64,000 bases of DNA, from positions 58,548-122,547 of the forward strand of contig DHZF01000048.1 of NCBI GenBank assembly GCA_002414505.1, given 5' to 3'. The DNA comes from Hyphomonas sp. UBA5111. Its GTDB lineage: Bacteria; Pseudomonadota; Alphaproteobacteria; Caulobacterales; Hyphomonadaceae. Made by a program: the position numbers and the translations under genes. Below, in pieces: positions 7,992 through 17,074 of this stretch. Position 1 is the stretch's first letter, and the number at the start of each line of letters is the position of its first letter. Below the pieces are notes generated by a model. That model saw only the letters and a program-made list of their open reading frames with translations. It searched no databases and was not told where the DNA came from.

Positions 7992-9488
7992 GTGAGGGCG
8001 CCCGCTACTCCGTTGGGGGGTGAGGCTGCGGCCAAACTCGCCCGCACGGTGCCTCTGACGCGCCGCTACAAGGCGGCCTATGGTGCGGGCGCCATGGCGG
8101 ATGGCATTGTCAGTGCGGGCTTCGGGTTTTTTCTGCTTTTCTACCTGACCGCCGTGTGCGGTATGTCAGGAACAATGGCCGGAACGGCCAAGCTCATCGC
8201 CTTGTTGGTGGATGCTGTGGCGGATCCTGCGATCGGACTGGCCAGCGACCGCATACGGTCACGCTTCGGACGGCGGCTTCCCTTCATGGTGGGCGGGCTT
8301 GTTCCGTTTGCCTGTGCCTTTGGACTCCTGTTTTCGATTCCGCCGTCGCTGGCCGGTGCCCCGCTGTTTCTGTATGTCACCGCCTGTCTCATCGTGTTGC
8401 GTGTCTCGACGTCCTGCTTCGTGCTTCCATTCACGGCCGTCGGTGCGGAAGTCACAGATGATTATCGTGAGCGTGCGAGCATTGTGTCCTATCGGCTTAC
8501 TTTTCAGAATGCGGGCATTCTGTGCGGCGTAGTGCTGGGGCTTGGCGTCTTCATGTCCGGCCCCGCGGGACTACTGGCGCGCGAGAATTACATACCCTTC
8601 GCCTGGACATGCGCGGCAGCCATCGTCTTGACGGGCTGCATAGCAATCGGCGCGGTTTATCGCGCTGGGCCGCGACTGCATGCCCCGTCAGTTGACAAGA
8701 CTCATTTTCTCGCAGGCTTCGGGCGGGAAATGGTCGAGTTGTCACGCAACCGGTCCTTCCTTGTCCTGTTCGGGACGGTGCTTACCTATTTTCTTGCCTA
8801 CTCCGCGTCGGTGTCTCTGGCGTTGCATGCGAGCCGGTATTTCTGGAAGCTGGATTCCTTTGCGATCCAGATGGTCCTGCTGAGCACAACCCTTGGCCCG
8901 CTGCTCGGGGCACCCATCAGTGCATTTGCCTTGCGCTATATTGAAAAGCGCACGCTTTCCATTTGCGCTTTCCTGGCCATTTCGCTTTTCCTCATGTGGC
9001 CGCCACTTTTTCAATTGTACGGACCGCATGCCCTGACGCCGTCTACAGCCGCCGTGGTCCTGTTCGTAAACGGACTTCTGGTCGGGACGGCGATCATGGT
9101 CGGGGGCATTGGCTTCCAGTCGATGCTGGCCGATACGGCAGACGAACACGAATACTTGTTTGGTGTCCGGCGAGAAGGCCTGTTCTTTTCCGGACTGACC
9201 CTGGCGTTCAAGGCAGCCTCGGGTCTCGGAGGATTGATCGCTGGACTGGCGCTGGATGCGATTCAGTTTCCAACCGATATTGCCGCCAAGGGGCCGGACC
9301 TTGCGATTCCCGAGGATGTGCTGGAGAAACTGGCCTTGATCTCCGGACCTCTTCCAGCTGCTTTTGCCGCCATTTCCCCCTTGTTTTTACTTGGATATCA
9401 TCTGACGCGGAAGAGACATGCGCGTATTATCCTGGCGCTGGAACAGCGCAAGCAGGCAAATATCGACGCGGTGGGAGACCGTGGATAG
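7992..9488 (+). CDS. MFS transporter, GPH cation-symporter type
   Basis: 498 residues with about twelve hydrophobic segments. The early stretch YGAGAMADGIVSAGFGFFLLFYLT and the loop DPAIGLASDRIRSRFGRRLPFM match the glycoside-pentoside-hexuronide symporter group (MelB-like), as does the late LADTADEHEYLFGVRREGLFFSG. Members move sugars or other organic solutes with Na+ or H+ across the inner membrane. The start is GTG 7992 with AGGAGG seven bases upstream. It sits between a hydrolase and an SDR in one apparent operon, so it probably carries the cluster's substrate or a hydrolysis product inward. The exact solute is not visible. Confidence 0.88.
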   Translation: MRAPATPLGGEAAAKLARTVPLTRRYKAAYGAGAMADGIVSAGFGFFLLFYLTAVCGMSGTMAGTAKLIALLVDAVADPAIGLASDRIRSRFGRRLPFMVGGLVPFACAFGLLFSIPPSLAGAPLFLYVTACLIVLRVSTSCFVLPFTAVGAEVTDDYRERASIVSYRLTFQNAGILCGVVLGLGVFMSGPAGLLARENYIPFAWTCAAAIVLTGCIAIGAVYRAGPRLHAPSVDKTHFLAGFGREMVELSRNRSFLVLFGTVLTYFLAYSASVSLALHASRYFWKLDSFAIQMVLLSTTLGPLLGAPISAFALRYIEKRTLSICAFLAISLFLMWPPLFQLYGPHALTPSTAAVVLFVNGLLVGTAIMVGGIGFQSMLADTADEHEYLFGVRREGLFFSGLTLAFKAASGLGGLIAGLALDAIQFPTDIAAKGPDLAIPEDVLEKLALISGPLPAAFAAISPLFLLGYHLTRKRHARIILALEQRKQANIDAVGDRG

Positions 9489-9554
9489 ATACGGGTCAGA
9501 GCGGCACCGGATGCGGTGCCCGAATTCATTATAGATAGATGTGAGGATGACAGG

Positions 9555-10439
9555 ATGATCAGACTGAACGGACGAGTGGCCATCGTGACCGGCGCAGGCG
9601 GCGGGCTTGGACGCGCTCATGCCCATTTGCTTGCAGCGCGCGGGGCACGCGTCGTCGTGAATGATGTCGGCGCAGCTGCAGAGCAGGTGGTGCAGGAGAT
9701 TGTCTCGGAGGGGGGTGAAGCCATTGCCGCAGTCGGTTCCGTAACGGACGAAGATTTTGTCCTGCAAATGGCAGCCGATGCGAAGCAACGTTGGGGACAG
9801 CTCGACATTCTGGTCAATAATGCCGGCATCCTCCGTGACAAGACTTTCGCCAAGATGGACCTTGCTGATTTCCGGACCGTGCTCGACGTGCATGTCATGG
9901 GTGCTGTCAATTGCACGAAGGCCGTCTGGGAAACCATGCGCGAACAGCGCTATGGCCGCATCGTGATGACGACTTCGTCGTCTGGCCTGTTCGGCAATTT
10001 CGGGCAGTCCAATTATGGCGCTGCGAAAATGGCGCTCGTGGGATTGATGCAGACCCTGGGCCTCGAAGGCGAGAAGTACGACATCAAGGTCAATTGCCTG
10101 GCGCCAACGGCTGCGACCCAGATGATGGAAGGGGTCTTGCCTGAACAGCAATTGCGTCTGCTGAGACCGGAATATGTCAGTCCGGCCATGCTGGCATTGG
10201 TGCGTGAGGGTGCTCCAACGCGCACCATTCTCTGTGCGGGTGCAAAAGGGGTCGAAGCCGCCCATATCTCAATGACACAAGGCATCCATATAGCTGATGA
10301 AGATCAGATGCCGGAGGCGATCGTGTCCAATTGGGATCAGATCCTCGACGCAGGGAATGCCTTCATTCCCAACAATGCCCTTGAGCAGAGCCGGCTGGAA
10401 CTTGCCAAGGCTGGCTACGTGCCCGGCGACGCGCCATGA
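9555..10439 (+). CDS. SDR dehydrogenase, 3-hydroxyacyl-CoA / 17beta-HSD4-like
   Basis: 294 residues, longer than the classical 250-residue SDR. It has the NAD(P) motif TGAGGGLG at about 13-20, NNAG at about 93, and the catalytic set Ser-Tyr-Lys in SSSGLFGNFGQSNYGAAK. The opening LNGRVAIVTGAGGGLGRAHA and the long C-terminal extension resemble the dehydrogenase part of peroxisomal multifunctional enzyme type 2, which oxidises 3-hydroxyacyl-CoA or ring hydroxyls. ATG 9555 has GAGG at the right distance. Its stop overlaps the next start (ATGA at 10436), so the two are translationally coupled. A beta-oxidation step fits the neighbouring ligases and dehydrogenase. Confidence 0.88.
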   Translation: MIRLNGRVAIVTGAGGGLGRAHAHLLAARGARVVVNDVGAAAEQVVQEIVSEGGEAIAAVGSVTDEDFVLQMAADAKQRWGQLDILVNNAGILRDKTFAKMDLADFRTVLDVHVMGAVNCTKAVWETMREQRYGRIVMTTSSSGLFGNFGQSNYGAAKMALVGLMQTLGLEGEKYDIKVNCLAPTAATQMMEGVLPEQQLRLLRPEYVSPAMLALVREGAPTRTILCAGAKGVEAAHISMTQGIHIADEDQMPEAIVSNWDQILDAGNAFIPNNALEQSRLELAKAGYVPGDAP

Positions 10440-12097
10440 TAAGATTTGCCCTTTCGCCGCTGAGTGGCTGGAAACGCATCTGGCGAGTGCTGGCAGTCAT
10501 ATTGACCGTTTGGGGGACAGTGCCGGCCTGTGCTCAGGAAGCGTCAGTAGTCGAGGCCCCCGCAGGCAGTGTACGCGGGGTGCAATCTGGAGAGACGCGC
10601 GTTTTCCGGGGCATCCCTTATGCGCAGCCCCCTGTTGGGGAGCTGCGCTGGCGCGCGCCTCAGCCGCTGCCTCGCTGGAGCGGTATCAGGGACGCGACTC
10701 AGTTCGGCGCGGCGTGTGTACAGCCAGCCCTTCCGGCGGGATTCGAGATTCAAGGGCCGATCAGCGAAGACTGTCTTTTCCTCAACATCTGGGTTCCGCC
10801 GAATGCGCAAGATGTGCCTGTGATGGTATGGATTCACGGGGGATCATTGGTGAATGGAACGGGCAGGGACACCCTGTATGACGGGACGCATTTTGCGGAC
10901 GAAGGGGTCATTGTAGTTTCCATCAATTATCGCCTCGGCGCACTTGGCTATCTGTCGCATCCTGATCTCAGTGCCGAGGCGGAGGATAATATATCCGGCA
11001 ATTACGGCCTGCTGGATCAGATCCAGGCCTTGCGGTGGGTCCAGAACAATATTGCTGCCTTCGGAGGTGACCCCGGCAATGTGACCATCGCTGGGGAATC
11101 GGCAGGCGGCCTCAGTGTTGTCTGCCTCATGGCCGCGCCCTCGGCGCGTGGTCTGTTTGATCGGGCAATCGCACAGAGCGCCTACATGATCACTTTGCCT
11201 GAATTGCGAAACAGCAAATTCTCTGATCTGCCCGCTGCCGAGGCAATCGGGGAATGGCTCTTGGGCCAGTTTGGCGCAGCCGATATCCAGGACCTCAGAA
11301 GCCGGAGTGCTGAAACGATTTCCGAAGGGGCAATACAAGCAGGATATTTCCCGCTCCCCACCATCGATGCACACACTTTGCCAGACCAACTGGTCGACGT
11401 GTTTGACCGGGGCGAGCAGGCGCCTGTCCCCGTGCTCGCAGGATTCAATGAAGGCGAAATCCGCTCTCTTCCGATCTTATTACCCCCGGCACCTGCGAAT
11501 GCAGCGAAATACAAGGAAGAGATCGCGGCCCGATATGGGGATCGCGCAGATGAATTTCTCGTGCACTATCCGGAAGACTCGATTTCCGAGAGCATGCTGG
11601 CTACCACGCGTGACGCCATGTATGGCTGGGCAGCGGAGCGCCTGGCCGTGAAGCAGACAGCGCTCGGCGCAGAGGCGTTTCTGTACTTTTTCGATCACGG
11701 TTATCCGGCCGCTGATGACGGAGGGTATCACGCCTTTCATGCGTCCGAAATTCCGTTTGTGTTCGGAACCATGGACCTTACTCCGCCGCTTTGGCCAGTC
11801 ATTCCTGAAACTCAGCAGGAGCAGCGCCTGTCGGATGCCATGCTCAGTTACTGGGCGTCGTTCGTGCGTGACGGTGTCCCGCGCGCGGTGGGGGAACCTG
11901 ACTGGCCTCCCTATGGGGAGAGTCGAACCTATCTGGCATTCGAAGACCGCCCGCTCGTCCGCTCCGAGCCGCCAAACCGCTATGAGCTTCATGAGGCGGT
12001 CATATGCCGCCGACGTGCGCAAGGGGGAGTTTCCTGGAACTGGAATGTTGGCGTGATTTCGCCGCCTTTGCCACCTCCGGCGCCTGTTTGCCGGTGA
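10436..12097 (+). CDS. Type B carboxylesterase, exported
   Basis: 553 residues of the alpha/beta-hydrolase carboxylesterase B family. A signal peptide is likely (residues 1-34, basic start, hydrophobic core, then ACAQ). The oxyanion-hole segment VWIHGGSLVNG is near 130, the nucleophile is S222 in GESAGG, the acidic residue is probably in GFNEGEIRS near 340, and the His in YHAFHASEIPFVFG near 435. EDCLFLNIW is the family signature. Its start overlaps the SDR stop by four bases. It likely cleaves an ester of the substrate in the periplasm; the ester itself is unknown. It is the last gene of the 4.0-12.1 kb run. Confidence 0.92.
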   Translation: MIRFALSPLSGWKRIWRVLAVILTVWGTVPACAQEASVVEAPAGSVRGVQSGETRVFRGIPYAQPPVGELRWRAPQPLPRWSGIRDATQFGAACVQPALPAGFEIQGPISEDCLFLNIWVPPNAQDVPVMVWIHGGSLVNGTGRDTLYDGTHFADEGVIVVSINYRLGALGYLSHPDLSAEAEDNISGNYGLLDQIQALRWVQNNIAAFGGDPGNVTIAGESAGGLSVVCLMAAPSARGLFDRAIAQSAYMITLPELRNSKFSDLPAAEAIGEWLLGQFGAADIQDLRSRSAETISEGAIQAGYFPLPTIDAHTLPDQLVDVFDRGEQAPVPVLAGFNEGEIRSLPILLPPAPANAAKYKEEIAARYGDRADEFLVHYPEDSISESMLATTRDAMYGWAAERLAVKQTALGAEAFLYFFDHGYPAADDGGYHAFHASEIPFVFGTMDLTPPLWPVIPETQQEQRLSDAMLSYWASFVRDGVPRAVGEPDWPPYGESRTYLAFEDRPLVRSEPPNRYELHEAVICRRRAQGGVSWNWNVGVISPPLPPPAPVCR

Positions 12098-12215
12098 TGA
12101 AAGTGTTGGCATAGGCAAGGCAAGCGACCAAGCCGTCAGTAAGCGTTTCATAATTTAAATATGGCAGACTCTCTTAAAGCCTCTACTGAGTAGACTTGAA
12201 AAGACATGTCCGGAA

Positions 12216-12980
12216 CTAGGCGCTTCGTCCGATATAGCCCAAGCTGGTTGCTACACGGACGGCTTGGGCTCGACCGGAAACCGACAGCTTTTGCCCTGCA
12301 TTGGTCAGGTGAAACCGAATCGTGGGGATGGATATTCCCATGATCGTCGCGATCTCGCTGTCCGTCTTGCCGATGGCAGCCCATTTCAGGCATTGGATCT
12401 CTCTGCGTGTCAGATCGACCAGTTCAGGGAGAGCAATATGTGAGTCATTTTCCCGATAGGCGGAGAGAAATTTGAGCGTCAGTTGATGCATGCTTGCAGC
12501 GTGCATCCTGAATGTTTGCGCAATGTCGGACACTGCCTCATTGGCCGCCCAGACGATCGCGCCAAGCACGCCGTAAGGCATATAGCATGGACAGATGATG
12601 GCACTGGCAACCTCATACGCATCATAATCAGCGTTCTGGTTGAAGACGTCCAATGCGCGATTCGGCCGCCAACTCCTTAATGTTTCGCCATCGAAGTAAA
12701 ATGGTTCCGCCGAAATTCTGGCTGCCTGGATAAAGCCTGACCGGAGCGCGAATGTACGATCATCCCAATAGTGAAGATTCGGGTCGAACCATTTGAACAG
12801 GCTCGCGGCGTAAGGCGTGCCCTCCTGATCGCGCATGGGGTTGGGATCGCTGACATCTGCAGAGGCGGCAATGTAGGGGAGACCTGAACGCTGCCCAATC
12901 TGGACAACTTCCATTGCAAGATTGTGGACGTCATTGTCGGTGGAGCCTGAACCGGCTTCCGAGGGAGGAGAAGGTTTCAT
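12216..12980 (-). CDS. LuxR-type regulator with autoinducer-binding-like domain
   Basis: 254 residues. The C-terminal 65 residues are a clear LuxR/GerE helix-turn-helix (LTRREIQCLKWAAIGKTDSEIATIMGISIPTIRFHL). The N-terminal 170 residues have the size and order of an acyl-homoserine-lactone-binding domain, but the Trp/Tyr pocket pattern is not the canonical one. No luxI-type synthase lies in the window, so it would be a LuxR solo that may sense another signal or a pathway intermediate. ATG 12980 is preceded by GGAGGAGAAGG only inside its own early frame, so the site before the start is weak. It is divergent from the acyl-CoA dehydrogenase at 13055, its most likely target. Confidence 0.82.
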   Translation of the reverse strand: MKPSPPSEAGSGSTDNDVHNLAMEVVQIGQRSGLPYIAASADVSDPNPMRDQEGTPYAASLFKWFDPNLHYWDDRTFALRSGFIQAARISAEPFYFDGETLRSWRPNRALDVFNQNADYDAYEVASAIICPCYMPYGVLGAIVWAANEAVSDIAQTFRMHAASMHQLTLKFLSAYRENDSHIALPELVDLTRREIQCLKWAAIGKTDSEIATIMGISIPTIRFHLTNAGQKLSVSGRAQAVRVATSLGYIGRSA

Positions 12981-13054
12981 ACCTATTGGTTCTGGTAGCT
13001 TGAGCCTTGGCAGTCGTAGTCGCTAGAGTTTCAGGCCAATACAGGAGATATTGG

Positions 13055-14236
13055 ATGAATCTGGGCCTATCTGAAAAAGATATCGCTTTCCGCGAGGAAG
13101 TGCGAGCTTTCCTTTGCGACAATCTTACGCCTGAGCTTGCCGCCGCCGGTAGAAAGGCGACGAGTGTTTTTGTGGAGCCTGAGTATACGCTCGCCTGGCA
13201 AAGGAAGTTGCACATGCAAGGCTGGGCGGCGCCGAGCTGGCCGCAAGAGTATGGCGGACCCGGCTGGACGGAAATGCAGCGCTACATCTTTGCCTCGGAA
13301 TGCGCCATTGCCGGAGCGCCCCCACTGGCCCCCATGGGTCTGAACATGGTTGGCCCCTGCATCATCGGATATGGCACGCCGGACCAGAAGGCTTTTTTCC
13401 TGCCACGCTTGTTGGCGGGGGACGACTATTGGTGCCAAGGGTATTCGGAACCGCAATCAGGGTCCGATCTGGCGTCTCTGTCTCTCAAGGCAGAACGGGA
13501 TGGTGACCACTATGTTCTCAATGGATCAAAGATCTGGACGACGCACGCGCATCACGCAAACCGCATGTTCTGTCTCGTGCGAACCGACACCACAGGTAGG
13601 CCCCAGCAAGGCATCACCTTCCTTCTGCTAGAGATGTCGGCGCCCGGCATCACCGTCGATCCGATCATTACATTGGCGGGTGAGCATGAATTGAACCAGG
13701 TCTTCTTTGATGACGTCCGCGTTCCGGTGTCGGGCAGGCTTGGCGAGGAAAATGATGGCTGGACCGTTGCGAAATACCTGCTGGAGTTCGAACGCAGTGG
13801 TGGATCGTCGGCCGGACTTGAAGCCGCGCTGAACCGCCTTCGTACCCATGTTCTGGAAAGCGGCTTCGAAGAGCCGGGATTACGTGCCCGACTCGAGACG
13901 GCTGCTATTTTGCTCGACGCCATCCGTGTGACCGAGCAGCGCATTGTGGCATCGCTCAGCGCGGGGCGACCGCCGGGCCCAGCCGCATCGATGCTCAAGG
14001 TTCAAAGAACGGAGATGATGCAGAAGATCGACGAGCTCGCAATCGAGGCTGTAGGCCCCCATGCGGCTGTTCATGAGCCAGTGACCTGGCATCCGGAATC
14101 CAGTCTGGATCCGGTCGGGCCAGAAGCCCTGAGTGTCGCTACGGCGAAATATTTCAACAATCGCGCGGGCTCTATCTATGGGGGCTCAAACGAGGTCCAG
14201 CGCAACATCATGGCCAAGGCCGTTCTTGGTCTCTGA
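13055..14236 (+). CDS. Acyl-CoA dehydrogenase
   Basis: 393 residues. The FAD/substrate segment YSEPQSGSDLASLSLKAERDG at about 135-155 is the first ACAD signature, followed by LNGSKIWTTHAHHANRMFCLVRT; the C-terminal GGSNEVQRNIMAKAVLGL is the second. It introduces an alpha,beta double bond into an acyl-CoA and passes electrons to ETF. ATG 13055 has AGGAGA eight bases upstream, better than the longer frame from 13007. Only one ACAD is present, while many sterol side-chain enzymes work as pairs, so a homomeric enzyme is simplest. It lies divergently from the LuxR gene and 98 bases before the second TonB receptor. Confidence 0.92.
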   Translation: MNLGLSEKDIAFREEVRAFLCDNLTPELAAAGRKATSVFVEPEYTLAWQRKLHMQGWAAPSWPQEYGGPGWTEMQRYIFASECAIAGAPPLAPMGLNMVGPCIIGYGTPDQKAFFLPRLLAGDDYWCQGYSEPQSGSDLASLSLKAERDGDHYVLNGSKIWTTHAHHANRMFCLVRTDTTGRPQQGITFLLLEMSAPGITVDPIITLAGEHELNQVFFDDVRVPVSGRLGEENDGWTVAKYLLEFERSGGSSAGLEAALNRLRTHVLESGFEEPGLRARLETAAILLDAIRVTEQRIVASLSAGRPPGPAASMLKVQRTEMMQKIDELAIEAVGPHAAVHEPVTWHPESSLDPVGPEALSVATAKYFNNRAGSIYGGSNEVQRNIMAKAVLGL

Positions 14237-14334
14237 ACCGGACCTATCAACCTTGATAGCTTGCCGGGCATGGTCCTTTCCGGGGAACCTTTGCTGACAG
14301 CTCCGCAAAAAAGGAGCGTTGGGAGGAAAATTTG

Positions 14335-16908
14335 ATGAATCGGACGACATATCTGAAATCGCTATGCATGGGTGTCTCATTCGCCGCGCTCGGGGCAAGT
14401 TTGCCCGCCATTGCGCAAGAGGCAGACGCGCCCTCTGCCGAAAGCAGCGAGGAGTCGCAAGGCTCCATGAAACTGGAGTCTATCACGGTTACGGCCCAGA
14501 GGCGGGAGGAATCCGCCAATGACGTTCCGATGTCTATTCAGGCGTTTGGTGGAGAGCAGCTCGATAATCTTCGGGTCAATGAGGTCGATGACCTGCAAGC
14601 GCTTGTGCCAAGTTTTTCGGTTTCGCAAAGCTATCAGGGGGTTCCAACCTATACCTTGCGCGGTATCGGCTTCAATACGATCAACATGTCGGCAACGTCC
14701 ACTGTCGGCACCTATGTCGATGAAGTTGCCTATCCATACCCCTTCATGAATTCGGGGCCGATGTTCGATATTGAGCGTATCGAGGTATTGAAGGGCCCCC
14801 AGGGAACATTGTTTGGTCGCAATACGACGGCCGGCCTGATCAATGTTGTCACGAACAAGCCTGTCGATGAATTCCAGGCGAGTGTTTCCGCCGACATCGG
14901 AAATTACGACACGTGGAATCTCGAAGGCCTGATCAATGTGCCGCTGGCGGCAAATGTGCAGGCGCGTTTCGCGATCCGCAGCGAGAATAGTGATGAAGGC
15001 TGGCAGGAATCGATTTCTCGGGGAGAAGACCGGGGAACGGTGGACAAGCTCGGTTTCCGTGCGGCGCTGGCAATACAGCCGACAGACAAGCTCGACATTG
15101 ACCTGTCTTATAATGGGTGGGTCAACAAGTCCGACACGATCGCCGGCCAGGCGATTGGCCTGACCCCCAATACGGATCCCACATTCATCGTGCCGGGAAC
15201 CAATGGCCCTGCGACGGCATCCGGTTTCAACCAGCCGGGACTTGTCGACTTTATCAACAATAATTTTCCAACCAGCGCCGAACAGGCCGACTGGGCGCCT
15301 TACTACCAGCGGTCAGCCGATATCGGCGCCGGCGAAGGCATTGACGGTCCGCATGAAGAGAATTCTAGTTTCGATGCCATCAAGCTTGGTGTGAGCTATG
15401 AGTTCGACAACGAAATGCGGCTTGTCTCGCTCACAGGCTACAACAAACTGGATCGTGAAGCCGTACTTGATTGGTCAGGTGTGCCGTTTCAGATCCTGCT
15501 TCAGGACATTGAAGGTGAAATCAAATCCTTCAGTCAGGAACTTCGCCTTGAAGGGGCAAATGATAAGGTCAACTGGCTGGTTGGCGCCTATTATGGCAAG
15601 GACGAAACGACCGACGGCAATCGCACGATGTTGCGGGACAACGCCAATTCCAACTTTGTAAGCACAGCAGCCTACCTGCTGACGGTCGACCCGACCGCAC
15701 TTGGTTTCCCGCCGCAAATGGCTGGTCTGGTTTCCATGGTGAATGTGGACCCGGAAACAGGACAACCCTATTCAGTCGCCGAATTGCTCTCTTCCTTCCA
15801 GACTTATTATGACACCGGCAAATTTGAATCGACGACTGCAAGCATATTTGCAAACGCTGACTGGGAACTGACGCCTGAATTTTCCTTGACCACTGGTATT
15901 CGTTACACGGATGACAAGCAGGAATATGTTGGCTGTTCAGGTGATGTGAACGGTTCGATGCAGCCAAACGTCAACGTCTTCAACCGCGTCTTCTTCACAG
16001 CGATCTACGGTCTGGCTACGCCCCCAGCGCCATTGCTCGAAAACGGATGCAATACTTACGATCTGGAGACGAACTCGTTCAGCGCAGTGACATCGGACGT
16101 CAAGGAAGACAACGTTTCGTGGCGAGTTGTCGGCAACTGGAAGCCGGCCTCGCTGGAAGACACGCTTTTCTTTGCGTCGGTGTCCAATGGCTACAAGTCT
16201 GCTTCAACCCCGGTGAACGCAGCGTCGAAATCGGAACAGAATGCGCCGGCAACACAGGAAAGCCTGCTGGCGTATGAAGTTGGCGTCAAAGCTGGCCTGT
16301 TCGACCAGCGCATGCAGGCGAATGCGTCGCTGTTCTACTACGATTATACAGACAAGCAGGTCTCTTCTTTCTTCCCGGATCCGATCTATCGTGCCTTGTC
16401 TCGCCTTCAGAATGCTCCGGAAGGAGAGGCCTATGGCCTGGATGCGGAGCTGACATGGTTGGTGGCAGAACACCTGACGGCCATTGGCGGCCTGACCCTG
16501 CTGCAAACGGAGTTCGGATCATTTGAAACGTCTGATGCCTTTGGCTTGCCGACGAATCGTCAAGGTGATCCGTTCTTGTATAGTCCGGAAACCACCGCGA
16601 GCTTGACGCTGATGTATGACCGGCCCGTATCGGATACACTTGGCTTCAGAAGTGCGTTGAGCGGGCGTTGGCAGAGCGACTCTACCGCCGGCGATCCAGA
16701 CGACCCGCAATATGACATAGACTCCTATGGCGTACTGAATGGCAGCATCGGAATCTACTCACTCGACGACAATTGGGAAGTTTCCGTCTGGGGCAAGAAC
16801 CTGACAGATGAGTATTACTGGCAGCAGATTGCCTCCAACGCCAATGTCGTACTGCGGTTTGCCGGGCGTCCGCGCACGTTTGGCGCATCGCTCAGCTATC
16901 GTTTCTGA
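14335..16908 (+). CDS. TonB-dependent outer-membrane receptor
   Basis: 857 residues. It has a signal peptide (cut near AIAQ-EA at about 26), a TonB-box-like ITVTAQRREES at about 49-59, and a plug with VPMSIQAFGG and IERIEVLKGPQGTLFGRNTTAGLINVVT; the barrel ends in FGASLSYRF with terminal Phe. This is the sphingomonad/caulobacter-type receptor linked to uptake of hydrophobic or aromatic carbon sources. ATG 14335 has GGGAGG eight bases upstream; a TTG one codon earlier is less likely. A clear terminator follows at 16925. It shares little with the first receptor (4024), so the two may take different ligands. Confidence 0.94.
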   Translation: MNRTTYLKSLCMGVSFAALGASLPAIAQEADAPSAESSEESQGSMKLESITVTAQRREESANDVPMSIQAFGGEQLDNLRVNEVDDLQALVPSFSVSQSYQGVPTYTLRGIGFNTINMSATSTVGTYVDEVAYPYPFMNSGPMFDIERIEVLKGPQGTLFGRNTTAGLINVVTNKPVDEFQASVSADIGNYDTWNLEGLINVPLAANVQARFAIRSENSDEGWQESISRGEDRGTVDKLGFRAALAIQPTDKLDIDLSYNGWVNKSDTIAGQAIGLTPNTDPTFIVPGTNGPATASGFNQPGLVDFINNNFPTSAEQADWAPYYQRSADIGAGEGIDGPHEENSSFDAIKLGVSYEFDNEMRLVSLTGYNKLDREAVLDWSGVPFQILLQDIEGEIKSFSQELRLEGANDKVNWLVGAYYGKDETTDGNRTMLRDNANSNFVSTAAYLLTVDPTALGFPPQMAGLVSMVNVDPETGQPYSVAELLSSFQTYYDTGKFESTTASIFANADWELTPEFSLTTGIRYTDDKQEYVGCSGDVNGSMQPNVNVFNRVFFTAIYGLATPPAPLLENGCNTYDLETNSFSAVTSDVKEDNVSWRVVGNWKPASLEDTLFFASVSNGYKSASTPVNAASKSEQNAPATQESLLAYEVGVKAGLFDQRMQANASLFYYDYTDKQVSSFFPDPIYRALSRLQNAPEGEAYGLDAELTWLVAEHLTAIGGLTLLQTEFGSFETSDAFGLPTNRQGDPFLYSPETTASLTLMYDRPVSDTLGFRSALSGRWQSDSTAGDPDDPQYDIDSYGVLNGSIGIYSLDDNWEVSVWGKNLTDEYYWQQIASNANVVLRFAGRPRTFGASLSYRF

Positions 16909-16924
16909 TTTCCTCTGAAAAACT

Positions 16925-16964
16925 GGCTGCGCTTCCACTTCCATGGGGCGCAGCCTTCTTTTTC
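16925..16964 (+). terminator. Rho-independent terminator after the second receptor
   Basis: Perfect 8-bp stem GGCTGCGC / GCGCAGCC (16925-16932 and 16948-16955) with a 15-base loop, followed by TTCTTTTTCT. It lies 17 bases after the receptor stop codon. Confidence 0.85.
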
Positions 16965-17074
16965 TGGATTGAATTCAGGAGCGCCGCAGGGGGAAGTCGG
17001 GAGGACCTGCCCAGAAGTTATCCTTTGGGCCGGACAAATCAAAGTATCCAATCGGGACTATCAGGAGAATGCAA

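Noticed and set aside
6506-8047. A 513-residue open frame on the minus strand
   Set aside because: It lies antisense to the end of a clear TonB receptor and to a complete serine hydrolase with intact motifs; its sequence is low in family-like features and rich in Arg/His, as expected of a shadow frame in GC-rich DNA.
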